Source of the DNA: JBQSUQ01 sp052384575
GTDB lineage: Bacteria > Pseudomonadota > Gammaproteobacteria > Enterobacterales > Pasteurellaceae
DNA length: 64,000 bases
NCBI GenBank assembly: GCA_052384575.1
Contig: JBQSUQ010000014.1
Reading direction: 5' to 3' (one strand)
Of this stretch, positions 1 through 8,570 are shown piece by piece. Position 1 is the stretch's first letter; every line of letters begins with the position of its first letter. Under the pieces are notes generated by a model, which was not told the DNA's origin, made no database searches, and was given only the letters and a program-made list of their open reading frames with translations. A program made the position numbers and the translations under genes.

Positions 1-59
1 ACTTTTTTGTTAAGCGATGCTTTTTTAATCTTAACGATGAAAACCACAACAAACTGCGG

Positions 60-614
60 TTAAATTTTTAACTGTTTTATCAACCGCGGTAATTCAACAA
101 TTGAATCAATCGTATAGTCTGCTTTTGCCATTCCTTCGCTTGTAACGGGCTTACCCGTTTTTACCAATACTTTATATTTTACATTCGCCCCGATACCTGC
201 TTGCATATCTTCTATTTTATCGCCGACCATAAAAGATTTAGTCGGATCAATTTTTAGCTCTTTGATGGCTTGTAGCAACATGCCGGATTTGGGTTTACGA
301 CAATCACAATCCTGTTGATATTCACCCAATCCTTGTGGATGATGAGGACAATAATAGATGCCATCGAAATCAACACCTCGATCCGCCAACGACCAATCCA
401 TCCATTCTGTTAATTGCAAAAATTGCTCTTCTGAAAAATAACCTCGTGCAATTCCTGATTGATTTGTGACTAACACCAATAAATAGCCCATGGCTTTTAA
501 TTGTTGTAATGCTTCAATACTCCCTTCTATAAATTGAAAATTATCTATTTGATGCACATACCCATGATCAATATTAATAGTGCCATCTCGATCTAAAAAA
601 ATCGCTTTTTTCAT
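60..614 (-). CDS. gmhB: D-glycero-D-manno-heptose-1,7-bisphosphate 7-phosphatase
   Basis: Cytoplasmic HAD-family phosphatase of ADP-heptose synthesis for the inner core of lipooligosaccharide. The N-terminal nucleophile motif DRDGT has Asp8 and Asp10, and the GD of the last HAD motif is near residue 131. A zinc-binding loop is visible with C89, H91, C103 and C105, which is typical of GmhB and separates it from histidinol phosphatases. The length of 184 aa fits the family. The start is an ATG at 614. It is divergent from metN, with about 166 bp between them. Identification is firm from motifs. Confidence 0.93.
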   Translation of the reverse strand: MKKAIFLDRDGTINIDHGYVHQIDNFQFIEGSIEALQQLKAMGYLLVLVTNQSGIARGYFSEEQFLQLTEWMDWSLADRGVDFDGIYYCPHHPQGLGEYQQDCDCRKPKSGMLLQAIKELKIDPTKSFMVGDKIEDMQAGIGANVKYKVLVKTGKPVTSEGMAKADYTIDSIVELPRLIKQLKI

Positions 615-700
615 TTATTCTCTCCCAATCACAACGCAAATTATGGTGTTATTCATTTGCAATTTTACCTATTTATTATGAAAAACAAAGCGAATAGTTG

Positions 701-728
701 TTGACATAGCCATATAGACGTCTAAAAT
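701..728 (+). promoter_or_regulatory. metNIQ promoter with MetJ operator (MET box)
   Basis: A -35-like TTGACA at 701-706 and a -10-like TAAAAT at 723-728 are 16 bp apart. Between them, at 716-723, lies AGACGTCT, a perfect match to the 8-base MET box consensus. MetJ normally needs at least two adjacent boxes; the neighbouring 8-mers (708-715 and 724-731) match only weakly. A MetJ gene is present at 18776. Repression of metNIQ by MetJ with S-adenosylmethionine is inferred. Confidence 0.75.
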
Positions 729-780
729 ACGAAAGAAATCATTTTTATTTACTCAACTATTTACTTAACAAAGGGCTTAT

Positions 781-1818
781 ATGATTAAGCTAAAAAATAT
801 AACTAAAATATTTGATATTTCTGGAAAAAAATTAACCGCACTTGACAATGTGTCATTAGAGGTGCCGGCTGGCCATATTTGTGGCGTCATAGGCGCTTCT
901 GGTGCAGGTAAAAGTACATTAATTCGTTGTGTCAATTTATTAGAAAGGCCAACGTCTGGTCATGTCATTGTAGATGGAAAAGAATTAACCGAGATGAGTG
1001 ACAAGCAACTGATTGCTGAACGCCGTAATATCGGGATGATTTTCCAACACTTTAATTTACTGAGCTCGCGCACTGTTTTTGACAATATTGCGTTACCACT
1101 TGAATTAGAAAAAACCGCAAAAGAGAAAATTCATCAAAAAGTCACCGCACTTTTAGAGCTGGTCGGCTTATCAGATAAAAAAGATGTATATCCTGCAAAT
1201 CTTTCTGGTGGTCAAAAACAACGTGTTGCCATTGCGCGTGCTTTAGCAAGCGATCCGCATGTTTTACTTTGCGATGAAGCAACCAGTGCCTTAGATCCGG
1301 CTACAACACAATCAATATTAAAACTATTAAAAGAAATCAATCAACGTTTGGGCATTACTATTTTATTGATTACTCATGAAATGGAAGTTGTAAAACGTAT
1401 TTGTGATCAAGTTGCGGTGATTGATAAAGGCCAATTAGTTGAACAAGGGTCTGTCAGCGACATTTTCTCAAACCCAAAAACCGAATTGGCAAAAAAATTC
1501 ATCAGCTCAACATTACATATCAATTTGCCTGAAGAATATTTAGAACAACTTTCTGACACGCCAAAACATAATCGTTCTTGGCCGATTGTGAAATTTGAAT
1601 TTACTGGTCGCACAGTTGATGCGCCAGTTCTCTCTCAAGCATCAAAAATGTTTGGCATTGATTTAAGTATTTTAACATCGCAAATTGACTATGCAGGCGG
1701 GGTGAAATTTGGTTTTGTCATTGCCGAAATGGAAGGTGATGAAGATGCCATAACGCAAGCGAAAATTTATTTGATGGAACATAATGTCCGCGTGGAGGTT
1801 TTAGGTTATGTGGGATAA
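781..1818 (+). CDS. metN: Methionine ABC importer, ATP-binding subunit
   Basis: ATPase of the MetNIQ importer, which takes up D- and L-methionine across the inner membrane. The Walker A motif GASGAGKST is at residues 38-46, followed by the signature LSGGQ, the Walker B segment LLCDEATSALD and the switch histidine in ITHE. The C-terminal ~80 residues form the NIL domain that senses methionine and mediates trans-inhibition. The length of 345 aa is normal. The reading frame overlaps the start of metI by 11 bp, indicating translational coupling. First gene of metNIQ behind a MET-box promoter. Confidence 0.96.
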   Translation: MIKLKNITKIFDISGKKLTALDNVSLEVPAGHICGVIGASGAGKSTLIRCVNLLERPTSGHVIVDGKELTEMSDKQLIAERRNIGMIFQHFNLLSSRTVFDNIALPLELEKTAKEKIHQKVTALLELVGLSDKKDVYPANLSGGQKQRVAIARALASDPHVLLCDEATSALDPATTQSILKLLKEINQRLGITILLITHEMEVVKRICDQVAVIDKGQLVEQGSVSDIFSNPKTELAKKFISSTLHINLPEEYLEQLSDTPKHNRSWPIVKFEFTGRTVDAPVLSQASKMFGIDLSILTSQIDYAGGVKFGFVIAEMEGDEDAITQAKIYLMEHNVRVEVLGYVG

Positions 1819-2497
1819 TTTTATTACTAGCTTCAACGCTCAAATTACACCGCAAGTTTGGCAACTTATCGGTTTAAGTACATACGAAACCATTTATATG
1901 AGTTTTGCCGCTACTCTATTTGCTGTTGTATTCGGCTTACCTTTAGGTGTGTGGACATTTTTAACTCAACAAGGTCAAACCTTAGCAAACCGCCGAATCA
2001 ATCGCATTTTAGAAGCATTTATTAATGTAGGACGTTCTATTCCTTTCATTATTTTATTATTCGATTTAATGCCTGTAACACGTTTCCTTGTTGGAACCAC
2101 ATTGGGTACAACCGCCTCTATTATTCCATTAGGCGTTGCAGCCATGCCATTTTTTGCTCGCTTAACAGCCAATGCATTGGGTGATATTCCTAGTGGCTTA
2201 ACGGAAACCGCAAAAGCAATGGGAACAAGCGTATGGCAATTAATTACAAAATTCTATTTACCTGAAGCCTTACCAATGCTGATTAAAGCAACCACTTTAA
2301 CCTTGGTAACACTCATTGGCTACTCCGCTATGGCTGGTGCTGTTGGTGGCGGTGGTTTAGGTAACACTGCGATTTCTTATGGTTTACACCGCAATATGCC
2401 TTATGTGCTTTGGGTGGCAACTATTATCATCGTATTGATCGTAATGATTTGCGAAAGGTACGGAAACAAACTCGCTGATCATTTCGATCATCGTTAA
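1808..2497 (+). CDS. metI: Methionine ABC importer, permease subunit
   Basis: Inner-membrane permease of MetNIQ with about five hydrophobic segments. The cytoplasmic coupling loop, the EAA-like stretch ETAKAMGTSVWQLI near residue 137, contacts MetN. At 229 aa it is of usual size (E. coli 217 aa). The ATG at 1808 lies inside the end of metN. metQ follows after 28 bp and the three genes form one operon. Confidence 0.95.
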   Translation: MWDNFITSFNAQITPQVWQLIGLSTYETIYMSFAATLFAVVFGLPLGVWTFLTQQGQTLANRRINRILEAFINVGRSIPFIILLFDLMPVTRFLVGTTLGTTASIIPLGVAAMPFFARLTANALGDIPSGLTETAKAMGTSVWQLITKFYLPEALPMLIKATTLTLVTLIGYSAMAGAVGGGGLGNTAISYGLHRNMPYVLWVATIIIVLIVMICERYGNKLADHFDHR

Positions 2498-2525
2498 TAT
2501 CATTATCAATAAAAAAGGAAGCTCC

Positions 2526-3356
2526 ATGAATTTCAAAAAATTATTTACTATTACCGCACTTGCATCTGTATTTGCATTAACAGCTTGTAAGGAAGAGAAA
2601 AAAGCTGAAGCTGCACCAGCAGCGTCTGCACCACAAACAATCAAAGTGGGTGTAATGTCAGGTCCTGAACACCAAGTTGCTGAAATTGCTGCAAAAATTG
2701 CAAAAGAAAAATACAACTTAAATGTTGAATTCGTTGAATTTAACGATTATGCATTACCAAACCCAGCAGTAAGTAAAGGCGACTTAGACATCAATGCAAT
2801 GCAACATAAACCTTATTTAGATACCAATACACAAGCGAATAATATTACTAATCTTGTGATTGTAGGTAATACATTCGTATACCCATTAGCTGGTTATTCT
2901 AAAACTATTAAGAAAGTAGAAGAATTAAAAGAAGGTGCCAAAATTGCTGTACCAAACGATCCATCTAACCAAGGTCGTGCGTTAATTCTGTTAGAAAAAC
3001 AAGGTCTAATCAAATTAAAAGACAATACAAATTTATTAGCGACGCCATTAGATATTGTTGAGAATGTGAAAAACTTCCAAATTTCACCAGTTGATACCGC
3101 AGTTGCAGCTCGTGCATTAGATGATGTTGATTTAGCAGTAGTAAACAACACTTATGCAGGTCAAGTTGGTTTAAATACAACTGAGCATGGTGTATTTGTT
3201 GAAAGCAAAGACAGTCCTTATGTAAATATCATTGTTGCTCGTCAAGATAACAAAGACAGTGCAGCAGTACAAAACTTCGTGAAAGCATATCAAACTGAAG
3301 AAGTTTACCAAGAAGCCGTCAAATTCTTTAAAGACGGTGTAGTAAAAGGTTGGTAA
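2526..3356 (+). CDS. metQ: Methionine-binding lipoprotein of MetNIQ
   Basis: Substrate-binding lipoprotein (NlpA/HlpA family) that delivers methionine to MetI. The N-terminus is a lipoprotein signal peptide with lipobox LTAC and lipidated Cys21. An Ala/Pro/Glu-rich linker precedes the binding domain, which starts at about residue 38 (IKVGVMSGPEHQ). An AAGGAAG Shine-Dalgarno lies just upstream of the ATG. Last gene of the operon; an inverted-USS terminator follows within 20 bp. Confidence 0.95.
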   Translation: MNFKKLFTITALASVFALTACKEEKKAEAAPAASAPQTIKVGVMSGPEHQVAEIAAKIAKEKYNLNVEFVEFNDYALPNPAVSKGDLDINAMQHKPYLDTNTQANNITNLVIVGNTFVYPLAGYSKTIKKVEELKEGAKIAVPNDPSNQGRALILLEKQGLIKLKDNTNLLATPLDIVENVKNFQISPVDTAVAARALDDVDLAVVNNTYAGQVGLNTTEHGVFVESKDSPYVNIIVARQDNKDSAAVQNFVKAYQTEEVYQEAVKFFKDGVVKGW

Positions 3357-3372
3357 TTCAACTTAATGAAAC

Positions 3373-3404
3373 AAAAAGTGCGGTGAAAAACACCGCACTT
3401 TTTT
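3373..3404 (+). terminator. Bidirectional terminator made of an inverted USS pair (metQ / mnmE)
   Basis: AAAAAGTGCGGTG, an AAAAA loop, then CACCGCACTTTTTT: a perfect stem flanked by A- and T-runs, so it can stop both convergent genes. Each arm is a complete uptake sequence. Confidence 0.9.
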
Positions 3405-3409
3405 ATTAG

Positions 3410-4771
3410 TTATTTACCGATACAGAATGAACTAAAGATATTGCCAAGTAGATCATCAGAAGTGAATTGGCCTGTGATTTCACTCAAATGGGTTTGGACT
3501 AAACGCAGTTCTTCCGCTAACAGTTCGCCTGCATAGAATTCTGTTAATTGCACATAACCTAGTTGTAAATGTTCTGCTGCTTTTTCTAATGCTTCTAAAT
3601 GGCGACGACGAGCTAAAAAGCCGCCTTCCGTACTTGTTTGGTATCCCATGGACTGTTTTAAATGTTCACGCAATAATGAAATACCCTTATGGGTCTGCGC
3701 AGACAAACGAATCGTAGTATAACCATTTTCTTCTAAGATAGATTCACCTTCTTGGCTTAAATCAGTTTTATTACGAATTAGCGTAACAGGTAAATTCTCT
3801 GGTAATTTCTGTAAAAATTCTGACCGCACTTTTTGCATATCTTGGCTGTCAGGATCTGTGCTATCTAACATTAATAAAATACGATCTGCTTGTTCAATTT
3901 CGTTCCAAGCCCTCGTAATCCCGATACGTTCTACTTCGTCCGTTGCTTCCCTCAAACCTGCCGTATCAATAATATGCAATGGCATGCCATCAATGTGGAT
4001 ATGCTCACTCAAGACATCTCGGGTTGTTCCTGCAATATCCGTTACAATCGCCGCTTCTCGTCCGGCAAGGGCATTGAGTAAGCTAGATTTACCTGCATTA
4101 GGGCGACCTGCAATCACCACTTTCATTCCTTCGCGTAAAATCGATCCCTGTTTTGCTTCTGCCTTCACTTGCTCTAATTGACGGATAATATCAACCAAAT
4201 GGTTTTCAATTTTGCCATCAGCCAAAAAATCAATTTCTTCATCTGGGAAATCAATTGCTGCTTCCACATAGGTTCGCAAATAGATGACGGAATCAACTAA
4301 CTGATTCACTTTGTTAGAGAATTCGCCTTGCAGCGATTTCAATGCGGAACGTGCCGCTTGTTCTGAAGTTGCATCAATTAAATCCGCAATAGCTTCCGCC
4401 TGTGCTAAATCCAATTTATCATTCAAAAATGCCTGCTCTGAAAATTCGCCCGGCTTTGCTAAACGAATGCCTTTTACTTTCAAAATGCGTTTCAATAACA
4501 GATCCAATACAATTTGTCCGCCATGTCCTTGAAACTCTAAGACATCTTCACCCGTAAAAGAGTTGGGACCTTTGAAAAATAAGGCAATGCCTTGATCCAA
4601 TACCGAGCCATCTACATCTTTGAAAGGCAAGTAATTTGCCATACGTGGAGATAAGGTCTTGCCTAGCACTTCTTGCGCGACGTCCTGTGCTAAAGGTCCA
4701 GATACACGTAAAATTCCCACGCCACCTCGACCAATCGGCGTTGCTTGAGCGACTATTGTTTCTTTTGTCAT
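3410..4771 (-). CDS. mnmE: tRNA uridine-5-carboxymethylaminomethyl modification GTPase
   Basis: With MnmG it installs the cmnm5 group on wobble U34 of several tRNAs. An N-terminal tetrahydrofolate-binding domain (start ETIVAQATPIGRGGVG) is followed by a helical domain. The inserted G domain has the P-loop GRPNAGKSS near residue 223, then DTAG and NKTD. The C-terminus ends in FCIGK, with the invariant Cys450 of the CIGK tail. The length of 453 aa is normal. It lies near yidC-yidD-rnpA-rpmH, as in many gamma-proteobacteria, but two accessory genes sit between it and yidC. Confidence 0.96.
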   Translation of the reverse strand: MTKETIVAQATPIGRGGVGILRVSGPLAQDVAQEVLGKTLSPRMANYLPFKDVDGSVLDQGIALFFKGPNSFTGEDVLEFQGHGGQIVLDLLLKRILKVKGIRLAKPGEFSEQAFLNDKLDLAQAEAIADLIDATSEQAARSALKSLQGEFSNKVNQLVDSVIYLRTYVEAAIDFPDEEIDFLADGKIENHLVDIIRQLEQVKAEAKQGSILREGMKVVIAGRPNAGKSSLLNALAGREAAIVTDIAGTTRDVLSEHIHIDGMPLHIIDTAGLREATDEVERIGITRAWNEIEQADRILLMLDSTDPDSQDMQKVRSEFLQKLPENLPVTLIRNKTDLSQEGESILEENGYTTIRLSAQTHKGISLLREHLKQSMGYQTSTEGGFLARRRHLEALEKAAEHLQLGYVQLTEFYAGELLAEELRLVQTHLSEITGQFTSDDLLGNIFSSFCIGK

Positions 4772-4824
4772 AAAATATTCCTAAAATGCACCGCGCTTTT
4801 TGATCAAAGTGCGGTCAATTTTTA

Positions 4825-5160
4825 CTAAATTTCTTCAATAATGGATTGTCCAGCTTTTTGCTCGCCATCCAACCACTGCCAATTTTCATGTAAACGTAAT
4901 TTCCCATTCGGCAGCACTTCAATTTGGCTTACACATTTACCAAGGCGATTTTCTAATGATTGATTAACATGTTGATAAGTAAATGCAATTTTATTTTCCG
5001 CAATAAATTTGCCAATTAGAAAACCTTTTATAATTTCACCACCTTCATATTCTGCCCAAATCAATCGATTATCTTGATGATAATAGAAGAATGTGTTTCC
5101 ATTCACTTCGCCACTTTCTGAATTGCTGATTGAGGAAAAAGTGCGGTCATTTAAATCCAT
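4825..5160 (-). CDS. Conserved hypothetical protein, 111 aa, beta-rich
   Basis: Small soluble protein with no signal peptide or membrane segment. It alternates short hydrophobic strands with turns (NTFFYYHQDNRLIWAEYEGG, then GFLIGKFI), suggesting a single beta-sheet domain. I recall similar ~110-aa proteins in distant bacteria sometimes labelled N-acetylglutamate synthase; I see no acetyltransferase motif and do not accept that name. A USS lies inside its first codons (about 5140-5150). Together with the cupin gene it lies between mnmE and yidC. Function unknown. Confidence 0.75.
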   Translation of the reverse strand: MDLNDRTFSSISNSESGEVNGNTFFYYHQDNRLIWAEYEGGEIIKGFLIGKFIAENKIAFTYQHVNQSLENRLGKCVSQIEVLPNGKLRLHENWQWLDGEQKAGQSIIEEI

Positions 5161-5175
5161 ATTTTGCTCCCAAAA

Positions 5176-5202
5176 TAAAAGGTATCAATATGATACCTTT
5201 TA
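5176..5202 (-). terminator. Hairpin with AAAAGGTATCA stem, downstream of the cupin gene
   Basis: AAAAGGTATCA, loop ATA, then TGATACCTTTTA: an 11-bp perfect stem with A/T flanks, placed just past the cupin stop on the minus strand. The same stem recurs at 5814-5841. Confidence 0.6.
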
Positions 5203-5227
5203 TTCATTGATTTTAATATAGTTTTAC

Positions 5228-5704
5228 CTATTTGGTTGTTTGATCTCGTTTAGCAACGGTATTAATGAAAATTAACGGATCATCACCAATATTTTTTAAA
5301 CCATGAGATTGCCCTGGGCGTGCAATAGTAATATCGCCAGCTTCAACAATGGACTCTTTGCCATTACTATCGACGAACAAGCCTTTTCCGGAAACAATGA
5401 TATATACGTCTTCATTATCATTGTGTTTATGTTTACCAATCGAAGCGCCTTTAGGTAAAGTTAACCAACCTACTTCTTGGAACGCATCTTGGCTACCAGT
5501 ATCATGACGAGTATAAGCAAATTTACCTAATAAAGGACCTTCTCCGCCACCCGCATTTTCTCGATCCCATGTGGCAAGTTCAGCTTTCTTGTAAAGCTGG
5601 ATGCTACGATCGTATTCTTTCTTCTCAGCTGCTTCTGCAGAAGCCATTTGGCTAAAAGCAACGGTGGATAACATAATAACGGCTAAAGATGTTTTTAGTT
5701 TCAT
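5228..5704 (-). CDS. Exported single-domain cupin protein
   Basis: Start chosen at the ATG at 5704 because an AAGGAG Shine-Dalgarno lies just before it; an upstream in-frame start at 5737 would add 11 unlikely residues before the signal peptide. The first ~24 residues (MKLKTSLAVIMLSTVAFSQMASA) form a Sec signal peptide with AxA-type cleavage, so the product is probably periplasmic. Both cupin motifs are clear: a metal-binding segment with GKHKHNDNED and GDITIARPGQSHGLKN. The three His and one Glu needed for a metal site are present. Substrate unknown. It is flanked on both sides by hairpins with identical stems. Confidence 0.8.
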   Translation of the reverse strand: MKLKTSLAVIMLSTVAFSQMASAEAAEKKEYDRSIQLYKKAELATWDRENAGGGEGPLLGKFAYTRHDTGSQDAFQEVGWLTLPKGASIGKHKHNDNEDVYIIVSGKGLFVDSNGKESIVEAGDITIARPGQSHGLKNIGDDPLIFINTVAKRDQTTK

Positions 5705-5813
5705 ATTAGATCTCCTTAGTTGGATATAAAAATACACTCAACAGCAAAATCTTTACAAGATCAGATTGTAACCATGAAACAAGAAATTACAATATTTTAT
5801 TTTCACATAAAAT

Positions 5814-5841
5814 AAAAGGTATCATTTTACTGATACCTTTT
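5814..5841 (-). terminator. Hairpin with AAAAGGTATCA stem, downstream of yidC
   Basis: AAAAGGTATCA, a six-base loop, then TGATACCTTTT, 16 bp past the yidC stop on the minus strand. The stem is identical to that at 5176-5202. Probable rho-independent terminator of the rpmH-rnpA-yidD-yidC operon. Confidence 0.6.
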
Positions 5842-5857
5842 CCTTTTATTTAATCAA

Positions 5858-7465
5858 CTATTTACGAGAATGTAATCCTTTCTTCTCTAAACCGCGATAA
5901 ATTAATTGTTGTTGAACAATCGTAATTAAGTTAGACACTAACCAATATAACACTAAGCCTGCTGGGAACCATAAGAAGAACACTGTAAACATAACAGGCA
6001 TAAAGTTCATTACTTTTTGTTGCATTGGGTCGGTCATTGGCGTTGGCGACATTTTCTGTAATAAGAACATCGATCCACCCATTAATAATGGCAGGATATA
6101 GTATGGATCTTGTGCAGATAAGTCTTGAATCCAGCCAAAGAATGGAGCGTGACGTAATTCAACCGCCTCCATAAATGTCCAATACAATGCGATGAAAATA
6201 GGCATTTGAATTAAGATTGGTAAACAACCGCCTAATGGGTTTACTTTCTCTTCTTTATACAATTTCATCATTTCTTGGCTCATACGTTGACGATCATCAC
6301 CAAAACGTTCACGCATTTCTTGAAGTTTTGGTTGCAACATACGCATTTTTGCCATTGAGGTATATTGTGCTTTGGTTAATGGATATAAAATCGCTTTAAC
6401 CACTAAGGTTACACCAATAATCGCTAGACCCCAGTTGTGTACTAAACTTTGGATAAAGGTAAGTAATTTAAATAATGGTTTCGCAATAAACCAAGCCCAG
6501 CCATAGTCAACTGTTAAGTCTAGGTGGTTAGCTACAGTTGCCATTTTATTTTGTAATTTAGGACCTGTCCAAAGTGTGCTTTTGATAGTTTCTGTTGCAC
6601 CAGCAGGTACCGTAATTACTGGACCACGATAACCGATGAATCCCATGCCATTGTTGGTGCTAGTATAAAGTTGGTTATCCATATCTGGATTAGGGATCCA
6701 AGCTGATGCAAAATAATGTTGTAAAATGGCTACCCAGCCAGCTTTTGTTGCAATAGATAAATTATCTTTTTGCATATCATCAAAGCTATATTTTTTATAG
6801 TTTGTTTCAGAAGATGAGTAAGCACCACCAGTATAGGTTGGCATTGCCATGCTACCAGAGCTTTCAACTAAAGTATGCTTTAATTGACCATAAGGCTGTA
6901 CTTCAATCGCTGATGCGCTTTGGTTTTGTACTTCATAATTGACTTCTACATCATAAGCACCTGGTTTTAATACAAATACTTTGCGGAAAATCACGCCATC
7001 TTTTTCAAATGTTAATGGTACTCGTAATTCATTTTGACCTTCGGCTAAAGCAAAATGATCTCCATCCACTTGATAAGCTGCACGACCTGCTGCACTATCA
7101 ATACCGTCTTTACCCACTAAACCACTTTGCGCGACATAAGTTTTATCTGCTTGATTTTGTAATAAAGAAAAACGCGCTTCGCTATCTAATTCTGCAGCGT
7201 AATTCAGTAAACTACTTTCAACCACATCACCGCCTAATGTATCTACTTTTAAGCTAAATACATCATTTTTAAGGGTAATAATACGACCTTGAGTTTGATT
7301 ATCGACAGTCGCAGTAGAGCTAGAACTTGTTGGTGTATCTGTTTGTTGTGATACGGCAGTTTGTTGCACTACTGGTTTTGGATTTTTATCAATTTCCCAC
7401 TGTTGATACACAAGAAAAGAAATAAAAAGTAACGCAAGCGCTAATAAGCTACGACTAGAATTCAT
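5858..7465 (-). CDS. yidC: Membrane protein insertase YidC
   Basis: Inserts and folds inner-membrane proteins, alone or with SecYEG. An N-terminal signal-anchor (residues ~5-22) is followed by a large periplasmic beta-sandwich domain (~60-330). The conserved five-helix core begins around residue 340 and contains the cytoplasmic loop with LQPKLQEMRERFGDD, and a positively charged tail. The length of 535 aa matches gamma-proteobacterial YidC. Its start overlaps the yidD stop by 4 bp, so translation is coupled. Confidence 0.97.
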   Translation of the reverse strand: MNSSRSLLALALLFISFLVYQQWEIDKNPKPVVQQTAVSQQTDTPTSSSSTATVDNQTQGRIITLKNDVFSLKVDTLGGDVVESSLLNYAAELDSEARFSLLQNQADKTYVAQSGLVGKDGIDSAAGRAAYQVDGDHFALAEGQNELRVPLTFEKDGVIFRKVFVLKPGAYDVEVNYEVQNQSASAIEVQPYGQLKHTLVESSGSMAMPTYTGGAYSSSETNYKKYSFDDMQKDNLSIATKAGWVAILQHYFASAWIPNPDMDNQLYTSTNNGMGFIGYRGPVITVPAGATETIKSTLWTGPKLQNKMATVANHLDLTVDYGWAWFIAKPLFKLLTFIQSLVHNWGLAIIGVTLVVKAILYPLTKAQYTSMAKMRMLQPKLQEMRERFGDDRQRMSQEMMKLYKEEKVNPLGGCLPILIQMPIFIALYWTFMEAVELRHAPFFGWIQDLSAQDPYYILPLLMGGSMFLLQKMSPTPMTDPMQQKVMNFMPVMFTVFFLWFPAGLVLYWLVSNLITIVQQQLIYRGLEKKGLHSRK

Positions 7466-7731
7466 TTGTTGTTCTCTTTGTAGTTATGGTTATTAGTTTT
7501 TGGCGGAACAGGATCGAATCCACCAGCATTCAAAGGATGACATTTTAATATACGTTTAAGCGTAAGCCAACTACCTTTTGCAGCTCCATGCACTTTTATT
7601 GCTTCTAAACCATAACAAGAGCAGGTTGGCACAAAGCGACAACGTGGTCCAATCAATGGACTAATAACAATTTGATAAAAACGAATTAATCGGATAAGGA
7701 TTTTTTCGCTAAACGAATATGACGTTGCCAT
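7462..7731 (-). CDS. yidD: Membrane protein insertion efficiency factor YidD
   Basis: Small amphipathic inner-membrane-associated protein that assists YidC-dependent insertion. Family hallmarks are visible: FYQIVISPLIGPRCRF, then PTCSCYG and LKCHPLNAGGFDPVP. At 89 aa it is of usual size. It overlaps rnpA by 46 bp at its 5' end and yidC by 4 bp at its 3' end, the tight packing typical of this cluster. Confidence 0.95.
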   Translation of the reverse strand: MATSYSFSEKILIRLIRFYQIVISPLIGPRCRFVPTCSCYGLEAIKVHGAAKGSWLTLKRILKCHPLNAGGFDPVPPKTNNHNYKENNK

Positions 7732-8054
7732 AATTTACTCAAATTCTGGGTAAAGGTTTGATTATCTAATTTATGGATCCCTGCTTTAGCAACAATAACA
7801 AAATCACAATGAGGTAATTCATGTTGTAGAGTACGGAAACTCTCACGACACAAACGTTTAATACGATTACGATCATGTGCTCTTTTTAAATGTTTTTTAG
7901 CAACAGTTAATCCCAAACGAGGATAATCTAGGCTATTTTGTCGAGCAAGAATTGTTACTTCAGGCGTGGAAGCGCGTTGCGGCTGTTGGAAGACGTATTT
8001 GAAATGTTCGGGAGTTAGCAAACGTAACTCCCTAGAAAAGTTTAGCTTAATCAC
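7686..8054 (-). CDS. rnpA: Ribonuclease P protein component
   Basis: Basic protein cofactor of RNase P, which matures tRNA 5' ends. The signature RNRIKRLCRESFR (residues ~59-71) is present, along with the N-terminal FSRELRLLTPEHF. The start codon is GTG at 8054, as in E. coli rnpA. The length is 122 aa. It is translated from the rpmH transcript, with 15 bp between the genes. Confidence 0.95.
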   Translation of the reverse strand: MIKLNFSRELRLLTPEHFKYVFQQPQRASTPEVTILARQNSLDYPRLGLTVAKKHLKRAHDRNRIKRLCRESFRTLQHELPHCDFVIVAKAGIHKLDNQTFTQNLSKLWQRHIRLAKKSLSD

Positions 8055-8069
8055 ACAAGGTGTTAAAAA

Positions 8070-8204
8070 TTAAGCTGATAAACTTTTACGACCTTTAGCA
8101 CGACGACGAGCTAAAACTTGGCGGCCGTTTTTAGTTGCCATACGTGCACGGAAACCGTGAGTACGACTGCGTTTTAATACAGAAGGTTGAAATGTACGTT
8201 TCAT
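8070..8204 (-). CDS. rpmH: 50S ribosomal protein L34
   Basis: 44-aa basic ribosomal protein beginning [19 protein letters not shown] and ending GRKSLSA; read directly from the sequence. First gene of the rpmH-rnpA-yidD-yidC operon, divergent from dnaA, the standard arrangement. Confidence 0.97.
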
Positions 8205-8570
8205 ATTAAATCTACCTAAATCAAAATTGTTTATTGATCGCTTTATTCACAAATGCGAGTGGCAAAAGCGAACAAAACACAAATTACTTGAAAACAAGGT
8301 TATTCAAAATAAGGAAGCGGATTTTACTTATAAAATCAGCATTCGTCAAATCAGAATAGCTAAAATCAGACAATTATTTTACATTTTTTGTCATTCAGCT
8401 GAATTTATGCCATAAAAGCGTGCCAAATTATACGTTTTTTAGCAAAAATCTCAAGTGATTTTTTTGATCCATTTGGGGAGATCTTTCAACCATTTTATTG
8501 TAAAATAAATCGAAATTTTGACCGCACTTTTAGGTCGAGCTAGATTAATTTACTGATTTAAAAAGATAAA
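8205..8570 (+). promoter_or_regulatory. rpmH-dnaA divergent intergenic region (366 bp)
   Basis: No convincing gene. One DnaA-box-like 9-mer TTATTCACA is at 8243-8251 and a weaker relative TTATTCAAA near 8300, so DnaA autoregulation is possible. A USS (ACCGCACTT) lies about 50 bp before dnaA. There is no cluster of DnaA boxes or obvious AT-rich 13-mers, so I do not call an origin here. Confidence 0.5.

Noticed and set aside
1..59. Partial gene at the left edge
   Set aside because: No coding pattern or recognisable protein end in these bases; only a degenerate USS near position 53.
8205..8570. Replication origin next to dnaA
   Set aside because: Only one good DnaA-box-like sequence; no box cluster or AT-rich 13-mer array. 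A 62-aa frame at 8227-8415 looks like chance.
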